Shown here piece after piece: positions 8,131 through 15,506 of a DNA stretch of 64,000 nt. Numbering within the stretch: position 1 is the first letter of the stretch; every line of letters begins with the position of its first letter. The stretch covers positions 1-64,000 of the forward strand of contig FR893355.1 of assembly GCA_000433315.1 (NCBI GenBank), in the 5' to 3' direction. The notes beneath the pieces are model-generated. The model had not been told where the DNA came from. It saw nothing but the letters and a program-made list of their open reading frames with translations, and made no database searches. The translations under genes and the position numbers were made by a program. Source of the DNA: Firmicutes bacterium CAG:345. GTDB taxonomy: Bacteria > Bacillota_I > Bacilli_A > RFN20 > CAG-288.

Positions 8131-8766
8131 ATGAGATTATTTATCGACACAGCTAATTTGGATGAAATTAAAGAAGCTGCTTCATGGGGAGTAGTTAGTG
8201 GAGTTACTACTAATCCTTCATTAATTGCTAAAGAAGGAAGAGATTTAAAAGAAGTTATCACAGAAATTACTTCACTTGTTGATGGACCTATTTCTGCTGA
8301 AGTCAATGAAGGTAAAGCTGAAGACATGATAGCTCAAGCTTTAGAATTAGCTAAAATTCATAAAAATATAGTAATTAAATTACCGATGACTATGGAAGGA
8401 ATTAAAGCTTGCAAAGCATTGACAGATGAAGGAATTAAAACAAATGTTACTTTAATTTTCTCAGTTCATCAAGCTTTGATTGCTTGCGAAGCTGGAGCAA
8501 CATATATTTCTCCATTTATGGGTAGAATGGATGATATTGGTTTAGATTCTACTAAACTCATAGAAGATATCTCTCAACTTATTTTGAATTATCGCTATGA
8601 TACTCAAATTATTGCAGCTAGTATTCGCAATGTTTCACATATTGAAACCGCTGCATTAGCTGGAGCTGATATTGCAACAATTCCTTTTAAAGTTATGGCA
8701 AAAATGGTTGAACATCCATTAACTACTGCTGGACTTAAAATTTTTGCTGACGCTTCTAAAAAATAA
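8131..8766 (+). CDS. transaldolase / fructose-6-phosphate aldolase-like
   Basis: A 211-residue (beta/alpha)8 enzyme of the small transaldolase (TalC/FSA) family. Motifs: FIDTANLDEI at the start, GVTTNPSLIAKEG, IVIKLPMT with the Schiff-base Lys (about residue 84), GIKTNVTLIFS, and YISPFMGRMDD. The ribosome site AAAGGAG precedes ATG. Transaldolase and fructose-6-phosphate aldolase activities are not separable by eye. In Bacilli this family usually acts as transaldolase of the pentose phosphate pathway. Confidence 0.9.
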   Translation: MRLFIDTANLDEIKEAASWGVVSGVTTNPSLIAKEGRDLKEVITEITSLVDGPISAEVNEGKAEDMIAQALELAKIHKNIVIKLPMTMEGIKACKALTDEGIKTNVTLIFSVHQALIACEAGATYISPFMGRMDDIGLDSTKLIEDISQLILNYRYDTQIIAASIRNVSHIETAALAGADIATIPFKVMAKMVEHPLTTAGLKIFADASKK

Positions 8767-8800
8767 AGAATAAAAGACATATAATAAGGATGATAATCTT

Positions 8801-8809
8801 TGTTATAAT
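8801..8809 (+). promoter_or_regulatory. extended -10 promoter, probably leaderless
   Basis: TGTTATAAT is a consensus extended -10 (TGnTATAAT). Its last base is 8 bases before the ATG at 8818, so transcription would start about 2 bases upstream of the coding region. No ribosome site is present. Confidence 0.55.
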
Positions 8810-8817
8810 GCTTTTAT

Positions 8818-9741
8818 ATGAAATTTAAATTAAAAGAAAGAATGGCACAAAATAGACAAATAGCTTATACCGCAATTGGTGTTAGCTTATCTATTTTGCT
8901 TCTTTCTTTTTCTTATGTTCTTCCATTTTCTTCTATTATTATGATGATTTTTGTACCAATTCTTTCCTGTTTAATAGTTTTTAATACGAATTGGAAATAT
9001 CAATTGATGTATTTAGGAATCATAAGTTTAGTTTGTTTTATTGATATACAAGAAGGTTTTTTTTATCTTTTACCAAATACAATAATTGGATTATTTTATG
9101 GAAATTTAATTAAAAAGAAAATTTCAATCGATATGCTTTTTTTGCTGACTGTTGTTTTATCAACTTTTTTGAATAGTATTTCTTATTTTCCAATAAAATT
9201 ATTTTTTAAAGTGGATATGATAGATGTATATCGCTTAATTTTTAAAATGGATAGAAGTGAATTTGTTAATATTTATCCTGTATTTTGTTATTTCATTTCA
9301 ATGATTGAAACTTTCTTTTTAATTTTAATTTCTGAAGAAGAATTAAAAAAGTTTAAGATAAATATAGTTGATTCTACAAGTTCATTTGGCTTTGCTATAT
9401 TAGGACTAATTCTTTCTTCAATTTCGTTAACTTTTATTTTTACTAATAATATAAATATTATAACTATAATTCTTTCTTCAATTTGTATAATACCTTTATC
9501 AATTTCACTGATAGAATGTTTCACATTTTATTTTTCTTCAAGGCTGGGGAAAATGATTTTATCAATTTCTGCAATTATTTCTTTGGTTTTATTTTTCTTT
9601 ATATTGTCTAGAAATGTTAAAATGTTTATTCCATTTAGTATTATTTTTTCTTTGATAGTTTATCCTTTACTCAATATTTTTACATATTTAAAAAGTAAGT
9701 ACTTTTCTATTGAACAAAATTCTAAATTTATTAAATTTTGA
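8818..9741 (+). CDS. multi-pass membrane protein, unknown
   Basis: A 307-residue protein with about eight hydrophobic segments. The start follows an extended -10 by 8 bases and has no Shine-Dalgarno sequence. The pattern of paired helices and a basic N-terminus resembles DUF2232/YybS-like or S-component-like membrane proteins, but no diagnostic motif was recognised. It ends with TGA, which confirms that TGA is a stop in this genome. Confidence 0.6.
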   Translation: MKFKLKERMAQNRQIAYTAIGVSLSILLLSFSYVLPFSSIIMMIFVPILSCLIVFNTNWKYQLMYLGIISLVCFIDIQEGFFYLLPNTIIGLFYGNLIKKKISIDMLFLLTVVLSTFLNSISYFPIKLFFKVDMIDVYRLIFKMDRSEFVNIYPVFCYFISMIETFFLILISEEELKKFKINIVDSTSSFGFAILGLILSSISLTFIFTNNINIITIILSSICIIPLSISLIECFTFYFSSRLGKMILSISAIISLVLFFFILSRNVKMFIPFSIIFSLIVYPLLNIFTYLKSKYFSIEQNSKFIKF

Positions 9742-9812
9742 ACAAAATTTAGAAAAAATCTTGTTTTGTAATAAAAAACATAATAATGTAGAATAATATC
9801 TAAGGAGTATAT

Positions 9813-10184
9813 ATGGTTTCATTTTTAAAGACTTGTTTAAAAGGTTTATTGACAATTATTCTTTCTCCTTTATGGATAACTTATTTTGCTTTGAGTATAT
9901 GTTGGAGCATTATTGTTTTCTTTGTGACTTGTTTTCAAGATTTAATTGCTTTAATCGGTAAGAAATCTCATGGTATTTATGACACTGAATATGATAAAAA
10001 AGCCGAACAAATTCTACGAAATCCGAATTTTAATCCAATGACCGGAAATATTTCTGTTCCTCCATATCAAGCGAATTATCAAATCCCTCCATATAATTTT
10101 GTTCCACCTTATTATAATGGTAATCCCTATGTTCCTCCTTATATACCACCTAATAATAATGATGATGGAGGAAATAACAGATGA
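9813..10184 (+). CDS. small membrane protein with Pro/Tyr-rich tail
   Basis: A 123-residue protein. Two hydrophobic segments fill about residues 10-45, followed by a soluble linker and a C-terminal tail of repeated Pro-Pro-Tyr units (VPPYQ, IPPYN, VPPYY, VPPYI), ending with Asn/Asp. The ribosome site AAGGAG lies before ATG. The stop overlaps the next ATG by 4 bases, so it is coupled to the downstream membrane protein. The PPY tail may be a protein-binding or surface region; function unknown. Confidence 0.65.
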   Translation: MVSFLKTCLKGLLTIILSPLWITYFALSICWSIIVFFVTCFQDLIALIGKKSHGIYDTEYDKKAEQILRNPNFNPMTGNISVPPYQANYQIPPYNFVPPYYNGNPYVPPYIPPNNNDDGGNNR

Positions 10185-10810
10185 ATTACTTTATTTCCAC
10201 ATTGATAAAATTATCTGAAAATGATAAAAGAGTTTTAATTGCTTTATGTTTATTAGTTTTAGTCATTATTGTTATAGTTGGATATTTAACTATTTGGGTT
10301 AAAAAGATAATGACAAACCAAGGGAAAAAAGTTGATAAGATGATGTATGACATCATGAAAGCAAAAGTTATAACTGATTCCAAAACTTTCTCCAGAGTAG
10401 CAAAATTAAAAAGCCGAAGATATCTTGTCAAACAATCTTGGCTTCCATTATTAATCGCTTTATTTTTTACAGGTGTAATTTTGGTATATGGTTGGGCAAC
10501 TGGAGATTATGGAATGCATTATTTCGTTCAAGGATGGTATGATATTTCCTTCACAATTGAATGGGAAATGACAACAGTCTTTGGATTTTTAAAACTACCT
10601 GCAGATTTTGGGCATATTGGAAAATTATCTGATTTTTCCTGGAATTTTGGAAAATATCTTGCCGTTTGTTCAACTATAATCGGTGGTGTTGCCACCATTA
10701 TTTATCTATTACGAGTGCAAGCATATATTGCTAGGGGCTTTAGAATTAGAAAGTTAAAAGATGTCTATTTTGGAAAAGATTTAACTAAACTTGCTGAACA
10801 GCAAATGTGA
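10181..10810 (+). CDS. membrane protein, unknown, paired with the PPY-tail protein
   Basis: A 209-residue protein with an N-terminal membrane helix (about 18-40), a basic cytosolic linker, two further hydrophobic segments around 85-105 and 160-180, and a Trp-rich segment between them. It overlaps the upstream gene by 4 bases (ATGA). No family is recognised. It ends in TGA just upstream of the hsp20 promoter region. Confidence 0.6.
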   Translation: MNYFISTLIKLSENDKRVLIALCLLVLVIIVIVGYLTIWVKKIMTNQGKKVDKMMYDIMKAKVITDSKTFSRVAKLKSRRYLVKQSWLPLLIALFFTGVILVYGWATGDYGMHYFVQGWYDISFTIEWEMTTVFGFLKLPADFGHIGKLSDFSWNFGKYLAVCSTIIGGVATIIYLLRVQAYIARGFRIRKLKDVYFGKDLTKLAEQQM

Positions 10811-10841
10811 TTTGACACTTTTTAAATTCTGTAAAAATGAA

Positions 10842-10868
10842 TTAGCACTTTACTATTGTAAGTGCTAA
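10842..10868 (+). promoter_or_regulatory. CIRCE operator (HrcA binding site) before hsp20
   Basis: TTAGCACTT - nine bases - AAGTGCTAA is a perfect dyad with the exact CIRCE arm length and 9-base spacing. Each half has a T/A at its inner end in place of consensus C/G. A TTGACA at 10812-10817 lies upstream as a likely -35. HrcA bound here would repress hsp20 until heat stress. Confidence 0.9.
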
Positions 10869-10921
10869 TTTTTGTAATAGAATATAAGTGTAGCAAGAAG
10901 AAGGCTACAGGAGGTAATCAT

Positions 10922-11338
10922 ATGAATAATAATGAATTAACTAACAACAAAAAGTATAGAAGTTTCCGCGATGAATTTTGGGATAATTTCTTCAGCCCAG
11001 CTGAACAACATTCTCATAATGGTCGCATGCTTTCAACAGATATAGAAGAGAAAGAAGACTCTTATGTTGTAAATGTCGATGTTCCAGGAGCTAAAAAAGA
11101 AGATATTAATGTAGATCTTGAAAATGGATATTTAACAATTGGTGTCCAAGAGAAAGAAGAAAAAGAAGATAAGAAATATTTACATCATGAACGTTTCTTC
11201 GGTTCTTATTCTCGTACTTTCTATCTTGGGGAAGTTGATAAGGAAAATGTCAGTGCATCACTTGATAATGGTGTTTTGACAATTGTACTTCCAAAAAGTA
11301 AACCAGTTTCTAATAAGAGCCGTATTGAAATTAAGTAG
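10922..11338 (+). CDS. hsp20: small heat-shock protein, Hsp20 family
   Basis: A 138-residue alpha-crystallin domain chaperone. Visible elements: DIEEKEDSYVVNVDVPGAKKEDI, then a lysine/glutamate-rich loop, HERFFGSYSRTFYL and the terminal VLTIVLPK followed by a C-terminal tail with I-x-I (IEIK). It binds unfolding proteins without ATP. ATG 10922 follows a strong AGGAGG, so the longer in-frame start at 10862, which falls inside the CIRCE element, is excluded. Control by CIRCE/HrcA is indicated by the operator upstream. Confidence 0.93.
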   Translation: MNNNELTNNKKYRSFRDEFWDNFFSPAEQHSHNGRMLSTDIEEKEDSYVVNVDVPGAKKEDINVDLENGYLTIGVQEKEEKEDKKYLHHERFFGSYSRTFYLGEVDKENVSASLDNGVLTIVLPKSKPVSNKSRIEIK

Positions 11339-11352
11339 TTTTTGAATCGATA

Positions 11353-11386
11353 AAGGATGGAAAAATCTGATTCCATCCTTTTTTAC
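11353..11386 (+). terminator. terminator of hsp20
   Basis: AAGGATGGAA and TTCCATCCTT form a 10-bp stem with an 8-base loop, followed by TTTTTT. Confidence 0.9.
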
Positions 11387-11687
11387 TAGAATTTTTTTAA
11401 AAAATTTTTGATAATGATAATATGGTTTTAGGTTTTTTTGATAAGAATATTATTTGAATGTGTTAAGCCCAATTTATATGGGAAAGTATAAACTAGCATT
11501 GAAAAAATAGTAGCTTAAAAAGGCTATTATAAATTTTTTTATTTTGAAGAAATAAAATATTGAAAATAAGAAAAATTAATTTCAAGTAATTTTATAATAG
11601 ATGAGATTAAAAAGTATACTCTAGAATTGTATTTTGTATTTAAAATTTTTATGGAATATTAGTACTAAATTTGCACAAAATTAAAGT
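11387..11687. other. AT-rich gene-free spacer
   Basis: About 300 bases with no open frame of note and no repeat or RNA that I can support. Confidence 0.5.
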
Positions 11688-12083
11688 ATGAAAAAATACT
11701 TGATTTTAGTTATATTTGCTACTTTGGTTAAAATGATAGGTATTGAGGGAGCTTTTGCACTTAATTTTACCAAATTTTCTTATCATAATTTTTTTGGTGG
11801 AGAACCACTAGGAATATTTTTATCGTTGCTATTGATGTTTTTTGTTCATTTATGTTTTTATTCTATGATGGTTGGAATTATATATTTAATTGATTATAAA
11901 AAAGAAGTATTCACCATTTACTTTGTAGAAGGATTAGCAATAAGTATAATAGAAACAGCTTTTTATAATCTTGGTGGAAAAAGTTTAATAGATACACTTC
12001 CATCGTTTCTCAATGTGATTTTGTTCAATATTATTTTAAGCTATACGATAAATATTTCTGTAAAACAATATAAAGGGATATAG
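11688..12083 (+). CDS. small membrane protein, unknown
   Basis: A 131-residue protein with about four hydrophobic segments starting at the N-terminus (MKKYLILVIFATLVKMIG). No ribosome site is obvious before ATG. It has no recognised domain. Its stop lies four bases from the end of the convergent ytfJ-like gene. It may be real, given its length and hydrophobic pattern, but support is modest. Confidence 0.5.
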   Translation: MKKYLILVIFATLVKMIGIEGAFALNFTKFSYHNFFGGEPLGIFLSLLLMFFVHLCFYSMMVGIIYLIDYKKEVFTIYFVEGLAISIIETAFYNLGGKSLIDTLPSFLNVILFNIILSYTINISVKQYKGI

Positions 12084-12086
12084 AAT

Positions 12087-12461
12087 TTATTTTTTCTTTA
12101 TTGCTTTTTTAACTATGGTTTTAAGCAAAGAAAAGATATCATTATATAAATTGTCATCTTCAAGTTTAATAAGTTTTACTTCTCCTTTTATAATTAACAA
12201 TAGAGCTATTGGTTTTATTGATGTTCCATAAAGTCCTAAAGATGAGGGGGTAGTTTCATCTATTATTTTAAATGTTAACTCTTTTTTCTTTAATGAAGAA
12301 AAGTAACTTTCACCTATGCCTGAAATCATATTTATTTTATTGATTGGAAAGACAATAGTATTTTCATCTATTTTAAAAGGAATAACTGAAAACTGATAAT
12401 TAGTTGATGAAAAAGCAGCTAAATTGTCTCGGATTTCTTGGTAGAACTTTTTTTCTTCCAT
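12087..12461 (-). CDS. ytfJ: YtfJ/GerW-like protein
   Basis: A 124-residue protein similar in layout to GerW (YtfJ): an N-terminal helix, then NTIVFPINKI (family form: T-x-I-P-V-x-x-V), a middle segment with Ser/Gly in place of the usual Gly-rich loop, and IKPIALLLIIKGEVKLIKL at the end. The upstream gene is a DUF2953 (YtfI-like) protein, and ytfI-ytfJ is the Bacillus pairing, near thiI-iscS-ezrA as here. In Bacillus GerW is needed for spore germination; its role outside spore formers is unknown. The loss of the Gly-rich segment makes the call less than certain. Confidence 0.65.
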   Translation of the reverse strand: MEEKKFYQEIRDNLAAFSSTNYQFSVIPFKIDENTIVFPINKINMISGIGESYFSSLKKKELTFKIIDETTPSSLGLYGTSIKPIALLLIIKGEVKLIKLEDDNLYNDIFSLLKTIVKKAIKKK

Positions 12462-12943
12462 ATTGTTTTCCTTTTGTTTATTAATATGGCTATTAAGCGA
12501 ACTAAAGACAAACTTATATTTCCATATATTTTGATTCCTGATTTTGCGGCAAGACGATGACGATAATAAAAAGATCCTATTTTTTCTTGAGATAATTCTT
12601 TAAGTAAGGGAACAATTAAAGTAAAAAAAGCTTTAAAAAGAGGAGAAGATAAATCTTCACCAGTTGTGTTATATAAAATGGAAATATTTTTGACTTTAAA
12701 GGCCGCAAGTAAGGGCTTAAAATTTATATTATTGCTTGATGGCTTACTATTTTCTATTTTATTTTTTACATTGAATTTAAATTTGATCAATTTATTTATT
12801 TTGATACGAAATGTAACAAAATCAAAAATAAATTCTATTTGAACAGGAATGAGTAGAAAGATCAAAGAAAATAATAAAGGTAATATTAATAATAAAATGA
12901 TTTTCATATTATTATTTTGAAAAAAATTTTTGATAATATTCAA
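12419..12943 (-). CDS. ytfI: DUF2953 (YtfI-like) membrane-anchored protein
   Basis: A 174-residue protein with one N-terminal membrane helix (about 13-33), then a beta-rich region (QIEFIFDFVTFRIKINKL) and a Lys/Asn-rich middle. The arrangement fits DUF2953, which includes Bacillus YtfI. It overlaps the downstream ytfJ-like gene by 43 bases, so the two are one unit. Assigned mainly on layout and neighbours. Confidence 0.6.
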   Translation of the reverse strand: MNIIKNFFQNNNMKIILLLILPLLFSLIFLLIPVQIEFIFDFVTFRIKINKLIKFKFNVKNKIENSKPSSNNINFKPLLAAFKVKNISILYNTTGEDLSSPLFKAFFTLIVPLLKELSQEKIGSFYYRHRLAAKSGIKIYGNISLSLVRLIAILINKRKTIWKKKSSTKKSETI

Positions 12944-12977
12944 AAAGGGTTAAATAAAATTAAATTATTTAACCCTC
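12942..12977 (-). terminator. terminator behind the 44-residue small gene
   Basis: On the minus strand GGGTTAAATAA and TTATTTAACCC form an 11-bp stem followed by TTTTTG. It separates the small gene from ytfI. Confidence 0.75.
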
Positions 12978-12983
12978 AAGCAC

Positions 12984-13118
12984 TTATCGCTTATTGTTTT
13001 TTTGGTTTCTGTTATTTTGTCTTTTGTTTTCAGTGTGAATTTCAGAACCATATTCTTCGTGTTTTTCAGTTCTAGAATTTCTGACAGTTTGTTTTTTTTC
13101 TCTTTGAGTTTTTCTCAT
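12984..13118 (-). CDS. 44-residue highly charged small protein
   Basis: A short gene with an excellent ribosome site (GGAGG, five bases, ATG at 13118) and its own terminator at 12942-12977. The product starts MRKTQREKKQ and is almost entirely Lys, Arg, Asn, Gln, Glu and Ser, with a basic N-terminus, an acidic centre (EKHEEYGSE) and a C-terminal NQKNNKR. No hydrophobic core, so probably disordered and possibly nucleic-acid binding. I recognise no family. It sits between thiI and ytfI. Confidence 0.65.
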   Translation of the reverse strand: MRKTQREKKQTVRNSRTEKHEEYGSEIHTENKRQNNRNQKNNKR

Positions 13119-13159
13119 AATAACCTCCACTTATATTGTGGAGAGATATTTAAAAATTA

Positions 13160-14341
13160 TTAAAATTCATCTTTTTCTTCGAGAGAAATAATTCTTTTTT
13201 CAGTATTATTTATCGCTTCTTGAATTAGTGGAGTGAAATCGAATTTAGCTTCTATTTCTTTTATTTTATCCATATGTGGGCATGTTGTTGGATCTTTTAC
13301 TTTGAAAATAGTGCAGCAGTCTTCGTATGGACGAATAGATATATCATAAGTATCGATTGCTTGCGATATTTTTATGATATCTATTTTATCAGTAGTAGCT
13401 AAAGGACGAATAATAGGCATATGAATGGCATCTTCAATAGCAACAATACTTTTTAGAGTTTGGCTGGCAACTTGTCCGACACTTTCTCCGGTAGCCAAAA
13501 CTAAATCATTATTAAAATGAGCAGTGGATTCAGCAATTCTAAGCATCATCCTTCTCATTATCGTGATTGCATAACTTGTTCCGGCTACTTCATAAATTTT
13601 TTCTTGAATTTTTGTGAAAGGGACAATATATAGTTTTATTTCTGGTTGATAAACATTGAGTTTATGCATTAGATCGGTGATCTTTTCTAAAACTTTTTCA
13701 GAAGTATATGGAGGTGCAGCAAAATGAATCATTTCTAGGCGAATACCTCTTTTCATCATAAGATAACTAGCGACTGGAGAATCTATACCACCAGAAAGTA
13801 ACATTAAAGCTTTACCTGCTATTCCTAATGGATAGCCGTTTAATCCTTCTTCTTTTTCGCAGTAGATATATGTAAAGGCATCTCTTACCATAATGCGAAC
13901 TTCTAATTCTGGATTATGCACATCGACTTTTTTATCGGTATTATGAAGAATTTTTGAGGCAACATAACGATTGATTTCATCAGAATGCATCGGGAATAAT
14001 TTGTTGACTCTTTTAGATATGATTTTGAAAGTTTTGGCTTGAGAATTTTTGGCAATATTTAAAGCTTCCTCAGCAATTATTTCAATATCATTTGGAATAG
14101 CTTTAACGAGAGAAAAACTTGAAAGACCAGGAATTTTCTTTAAATACTCTTTTACATCATCGTAGTTTTCATCGTTTAAAGTTATGTAAATATGATCATG
14201 TCTAGCTTCATATTGAAGAGTAGGGAAATGAGGCTTAAGAGATTGTTTGATGTTGTCGTTTAATTTTTTTATGAATGTGTTTTTGTTATGACCTTTTGTT
14301 GACAGTTCGCCAAAGCGAACTAAAATTAAATTGTTGTTCAT
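13160..14341 (-). CDS. thiI: tRNA 4-thiouridine synthase ThiI
   Basis: A 393-residue enzyme in the short form without a rhodanese domain. Domains in order: ferredoxin-like N-terminal part, THUMP (about 60-165) and PP-loop ATPase with LLSGGIDSPVASYLM (about 182-196). It adenylates U8 of tRNA and transfers sulfur from a cysteine desulfurase. The upstream cysteine desulfurase overlaps it by 4 bases, so donor and acceptor are translated together. Confidence 0.95.
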   Translation of the reverse strand: MNNNLILVRFGELSTKGHNKNTFIKKLNDNIKQSLKPHFPTLQYEARHDHIYITLNDENYDDVKEYLKKIPGLSSFSLVKAIPNDIEIIAEEALNIAKNSQAKTFKIISKRVNKLFPMHSDEINRYVASKILHNTDKKVDVHNPELEVRIMVRDAFTYIYCEKEEGLNGYPLGIAGKALMLLSGGIDSPVASYLMMKRGIRLEMIHFAAPPYTSEKVLEKITDLMHKLNVYQPEIKLYIVPFTKIQEKIYEVAGTSYAITIMRRMMLRIAESTAHFNNDLVLATGESVGQVASQTLKSIVAIEDAIHMPIIRPLATTDKIDIIKISQAIDTYDISIRPYEDCCTIFKVKDPTTCPHMDKIKEIEAKFDFTPLIQEAINNTEKRIISLEEKDEF

Positions 14342-15477
14342 TGTTGATCCTTTCTAATACTGCTTAAAAGTTCATTTAAAGCTAACATGAATATTTTTCC
14401 ATCTTCCAAAGATTCATCACCGGAAAAGGATAATCTTATTCCATTTCCACTTAGATAATCATCATAGCCATATGCTTTTAAAACATATGATCCACCAACT
14501 TTTTTACTGGAACAAGCACTTTTTGTTGAAACCATTATGTCTTTTCTTGATAAAGCTTCAGCAATAACTGATGCTTTATGTTCTTTCATGACAAAGTTTA
14601 AAATAAATGGAGATTTATCTTTTATTGGAAGAATAGAAATCTCAGGTATTTTTTCTAATTCTTCAATTAAATAAGAGCTTAGTGCTGTAGCATTTTTGAC
14701 TCGTTGTTCATAAGTTTGATTAGCTCTTCTAAATGTTGTTGCTAAAGCGATTGCTGTAGGAAGATTTGTGGTACCTGAACGATATCCGTTTTCTTGACCA
14801 CCACCATCAAGAAGAGGAACTAAATCTATATTATTTTTCTTAATCAATAGACCTGATCCTTTTAATCCATGAAGTTTATGAGCTGAAAAAGAGATTAAAT
14901 CGCAATTTCGATAATCGATAGAAACTTTGTATAAGGCTTGAGTAGCATCGGTAAAAAAAGCTGCCTTTGAGTTTTCTTTTACAATTTTTGCCAGTTTATT
15001 TATATCATAAATTGCTCCAACTTCATTATTAACTGCCATTATTGATACAAGAATAGTATCGTCTCTTAGGGCGCTTTTTAAAGCTTTTTCATCAATACCT
15101 GAAGGTGTGACATCTAAATATGTTACATCATAACCACTTTGTTCGAAATTTTTATAAACGTTTAGAACTGAAGGATGTTCTACTTTGGTTGTTATTAAAT
15201 GTTTTCCTCTTTTTTTATAACGTTCTACATAGCCTTTAATGGCTAAATTATTGCTCTCAGTAGCTCCACTTGTTAAAATTATTTCATCCTCTTTACAGCC
15301 AGTAAAGGAAAGATATTTAGCAATTTGCCGTTTAGCGCTTAAAAGCAAATTGTTTCCTTCCATCCCGAATCTATGAGTTGCCGAAGGATTGTTGTAATAT
15401 TTTTTTAAAGCGTTTATATATGTATTTAAAACTTCTTCATCTATAGAAGTTGTTGCTGCATTGTCAAAATAAAGCAT
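14338..15477 (-). CDS. cysteine desulfurase (NifS/IscS-like, ThiI partner)
   Basis: A 379-residue PLP enzyme. N-terminus YFDNAATTSID, substrate-site TSGATESNNLA, TEV-type segment KVEHPSV, PLP Lys in SFSAHKLHG (about residue 201) and the catalytic Cys in STKSACSSK. It makes persulfide from cysteine. Its overlap with thiI and the presence of ezrA upstream match the nifZ-thiI arrangement in Bacillus, so it probably serves tRNA thiolation. Confidence 0.94.
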   Translation of the reverse strand: MLYFDNAATTSIDEEVLNTYINALKKYYNNPSATHRFGMEGNNLLLSAKRQIAKYLSFTGCKEDEIILTSGATESNNLAIKGYVERYKKRGKHLITTKVEHPSVLNVYKNFEQSGYDVTYLDVTPSGIDEKALKSALRDDTILVSIMAVNNEVGAIYDINKLAKIVKENSKAAFFTDATQALYKVSIDYRNCDLISFSAHKLHGLKGSGLLIKKNNIDLVPLLDGGGQENGYRSGTTNLPTAIALATTFRRANQTYEQRVKNATALSSYLIEELEKIPEISILPIKDKSPFILNFVMKEHKASVIAEALSRKDIMVSTKSACSSKKVGGSYVLKAYGYDDYLSGNGIRLSFSGDESLEDGKIFMLALNELLSSIRKDQQ

Positions 15478-15506
15478 TTGATTACCTCAATATTAGTATA
15501 TGTTTT

